Source of the DNA: Tetranychus cinnabarinus
Lineage: Eukaryota; Arthropoda; Arachnida; Trombidiformes; Tetranychidae
Direction: 5' to 3'
Assembly: GCA_022266195.1 (NCBI GenBank)
Contig: WHVY01000001.1
Span: forward strand, 3,286,001-3,350,000
Length of the DNA stretch: 64,000 nucleotides
Shown: positions 61,756 to 64,000 of the stretch, in pieces
Layout: the number at the start of each line of letters is the position of its first letter
How positions within the stretch are numbered: the first letter of the stretch is position 1
Made by a program: the position numbers and the translations under genes
Notes under the pieces: generated by a model
Databases searched by the model: none
What the model was told of the DNA's origin: nothing
Seen by the model: only the letters and a program-made list of their open reading frames with translations

Positions 61756-64000
61756 TGGATACAATCTTGATGTGTCCAGGGCATTAAAACAGAGGCAATT
61801 TTTTAGGATCAGTACTTTTTGTTAAAATTCAGTTCAAAGTTTAAACTTTCCTCATAAGAAAACTTGCTTATTTTGAAGAATAGATTTTCTGTTTTTGTAC
61901 AAAAGATCACTTTTATTTAACTAAAAGTTATTCGCTTTTAGCACGGTTTTGTCGAGAATGAGCTGACATTTTTTATCGCAAAATTTGTGGCGATCATGGG
62001 CGATCCAACACTTTTTTCGATCCATCAACATTTTCGATGGAGACGATTATCAAAGTTTTCTTTTCATTATGTTTTTGTTAACGGCAGAAATCACAGAAAT
62101 CGTGAAAAGAAAAATCTTATTACAAAAAAGGTCAGTTGCAGAATTGTCTGATTATAAAATGTCCTGAATTGGAAATTCCTGATCAACTAAACGGAAAATC
62201 ATGATCTGCTTATAAAAGTTGATTAATCGATTAAAAGTCATTGGAGTGATCTTGTTTGATCCGTAAAGAGATAAAAAAAGTTTCATGTTTTCAACTGTAA
62301 TGTTAGTGAAGTCATTGCCAGTTGAAACATTACTTGAAATTAATGTTGAAACAAGAGAAACTCGACTGAATCATAATCATGATTGACCTTTATCATAATG
62401 ATACACCAATTGACAACTTGAATGACCTTTTTCACTCGAATCTCTATCAGAATATATAAATTTTGTTTCACATTTTTTTCTTTGCTTTTCCAATCATTTC
62501 GACTTTACCAAGTATCATTACAACACTGTTAACCTGATCATTAAACGTCAATGTTTTCCAGTGTTTTACTCGTAAATTGATGTAAGAAGTGAAATGGTAG
62601 AGAAGAGCAAAGTTGAAGGCAAACCAAGTTTAGTTCATTTGATTGTTCAAATACAATTTATTAACAACTTTTCCACTTATTCATTTTCATCCTGCAACTT
62701 TTCACCCTCTTCTCTACATTACATTTTCCTTCCCTGTAAAGTTTAGAATAAAATAAATTATCTTGAATATCAAATAATCATTACATTTTTACCATCAAAA
62801 GACAATGAATTTGATGATCAACTTTTGTTTTTTGTCTGTTTCAGGCAACAAAACTAACATCTTAATTCACCATTAACCCAACCAAATAACCATTTACTTT
62901 GCTCCATCATTAGATCATCTTTTCCCATTCCTTTTCCTCTTTCATTCATACTCATCATTGTCGTCATCATTTGTAACCTCAATTAATATCTTTCATTTCA
63001 TTGACATTAGTTCAGTTCCATATAACTTTTATTCAAAATGCAAATTTTATTCACCAAAAGTCGACTTTTGCCAAAAGTCAGATTAACATGTTTACAAGTG
63101 ATCATCACACAGACATTAAGCTACATTTAGTCTACAGTGTTATCCAAATAAGAACGACTTCAAACACGAATAACCTCGCAAACAGAAGGGTTAACCCTTG
63201 GAAACAGCGTCTAAAGATTTGGACTACAATTAGCTTTCTCGTCACGATCATTCAAGATCACTCTGTTGATCTCCGAACGACATCAAATCCTTTTCTGAAA
63301 AACAAATTTTTTCTCACTGAATGACGTTCCTCAATAATCGTTGCTATTCAAAAGCTAAATGAACTTTTGACTATAGTGACTTTGAAAAATACTATCATAG
63401 AGGAAAAATTTAGAAAATGAACTTCAAATGCTGATCAGAGGCCAGATAAAAGATTAACTTTGAATTATCAAGCACTTATAAGAGTAAAAGTCAAATTAGC
63501 TTTTCTCGATTCTAAAGTTCTGATCGTCAGGCTGTCAATTATCCAGTTGACATCTAAATATTAGTTGGATAACCCTGTATTTTGGATAACTTATGAATAT
63601 TGATCATTTCCAATTTGGTTTCATTTCCATTGAATGAATATGAGCGAGAAAAGGTTAAGCTTGAAAAATGACTCCTACGCTTTGCTTGTTAACAAGTTTG
63701 TTTTGTCACATTATTTAATCAACAAATCAACAACATTGTGATCATTATTGAATTATGAATAAATTATATCACGATGATTGAGTAGTTGAGAAAAGAATCA
63801 ATCATGTTTCAATGGACAGAAGATTGAACAGTTGAAATTAAATTAATTGTGAAAACAATTCAAGGTTGACTATATTTGTCAAAATCATTGACTTTTGACA
63901 TTCAACTTGACAGATGAAAGGTTTGGCCAATTGAGTGAAACATTGAAGCTGAATCAGCAATAAAATTTCACAGCCAAAAGGTTGACCTTAGCAGAAATGC
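61756..64000. other. Gene-poor right end of the window
   Basis: No gene is recognised. The left part may contain more of the decayed transposon. The 107-codon plus-strand frame at 63001-63324 has no signal peptide, domain or splice context I know. It is probably chance. Confidence 0.45.

Noticed and set aside
63001..63324. 107-codon plus-strand frame
   Set aside because: No domain, signal peptide, repeat or splice context. Length is compatible with chance over 64 kb.
1..64000. tRNA genes, rRNA and CRISPR arrays
   Set aside because: No B-box plus cloverleaf combination and no spaced identical repeats were found by eye. A covariance-model scan would be needed to exclude tRNAs fully.

Overview
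This is a window of arthropod nuclear DNA. It is AT-rich, with spliceosomal genes whose introns are mostly 60-100 bp plus a few multi-kilobase ones. The recognisable proteins are animal ones: glutamate dehydrogenase, NDUFAF5, RpS2, syntaxin 1A, p23, alpha-galactosidase, ABHD16A and a Sidestep-type Ig receptor. A Ser/Asn-rich secreted protein resembling a silk fibroin, compact housekeeping genes and low GC make an acariform mite, perhaps a spider mite, my best guess. The species is not proven.

Layout. 1-991 (+) is the 3' half of glutamate dehydrogenase, cut by the window edge. It converges on NDUFAF5 (1529-2630, -). A 580-bp spacer holding a perfect 57-bp-arm hairpin element and a TA-flanked miniature element separates NDUFAF5 from the divergent RpS2 (3211-4290, +). 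4291-6569 has no convincing gene. Then comes a minus-strand run: syntaxin 1A (6570-11488, nine coding exons), p23 (12021-12707), alpha-galactosidase (13462-15142) and ABHD16A (16833-19173). A 1-kb long-terminal-inverted-repeat element (19291-20294) with a 9-10 bp target duplication lies 118 bp upstream of the ABHD16A start. The intronless silk-like gene (21192-26222, +, 1676 aa) has a TATA promoter, signal peptide, a large tandem repeat array and a Gly/Ser/Leu tail.

28705-50263 (-) is one 21.6-kb gene that I assembled from ten coding exons with matching phases. It encodes a Sidestep-family receptor (signal peptide, three Ig domains, FN3, one membrane segment, about 200-residue tail). Its introns hold a TA-flanked miniature element (34417-34626) and a decayed repeat cluster (about 43.9-45.0 kb).

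50.3-64 kb is gene-poor. It carries an apparently intact Tc1/mariner element (57960-59237) with perfect 29-bp terminal repeats, TA duplications and an uninterrupted DD37E transposase, plus a decayed, different transposase fragment near 61.55-61.75 kb.

The genes form no shared pathway. They are mainly housekeeping genes next to one neuronal adhesion receptor and one secreted structural protein. The most unusual items are the silk-like protein, the apparently reduced Sidestep receptor, the intact mariner and the inverted-repeat elements next to promoters. Exon boundaries were read by eye from splice sites, phase continuity and remembered family sequences. No alignment or RNA evidence was available.
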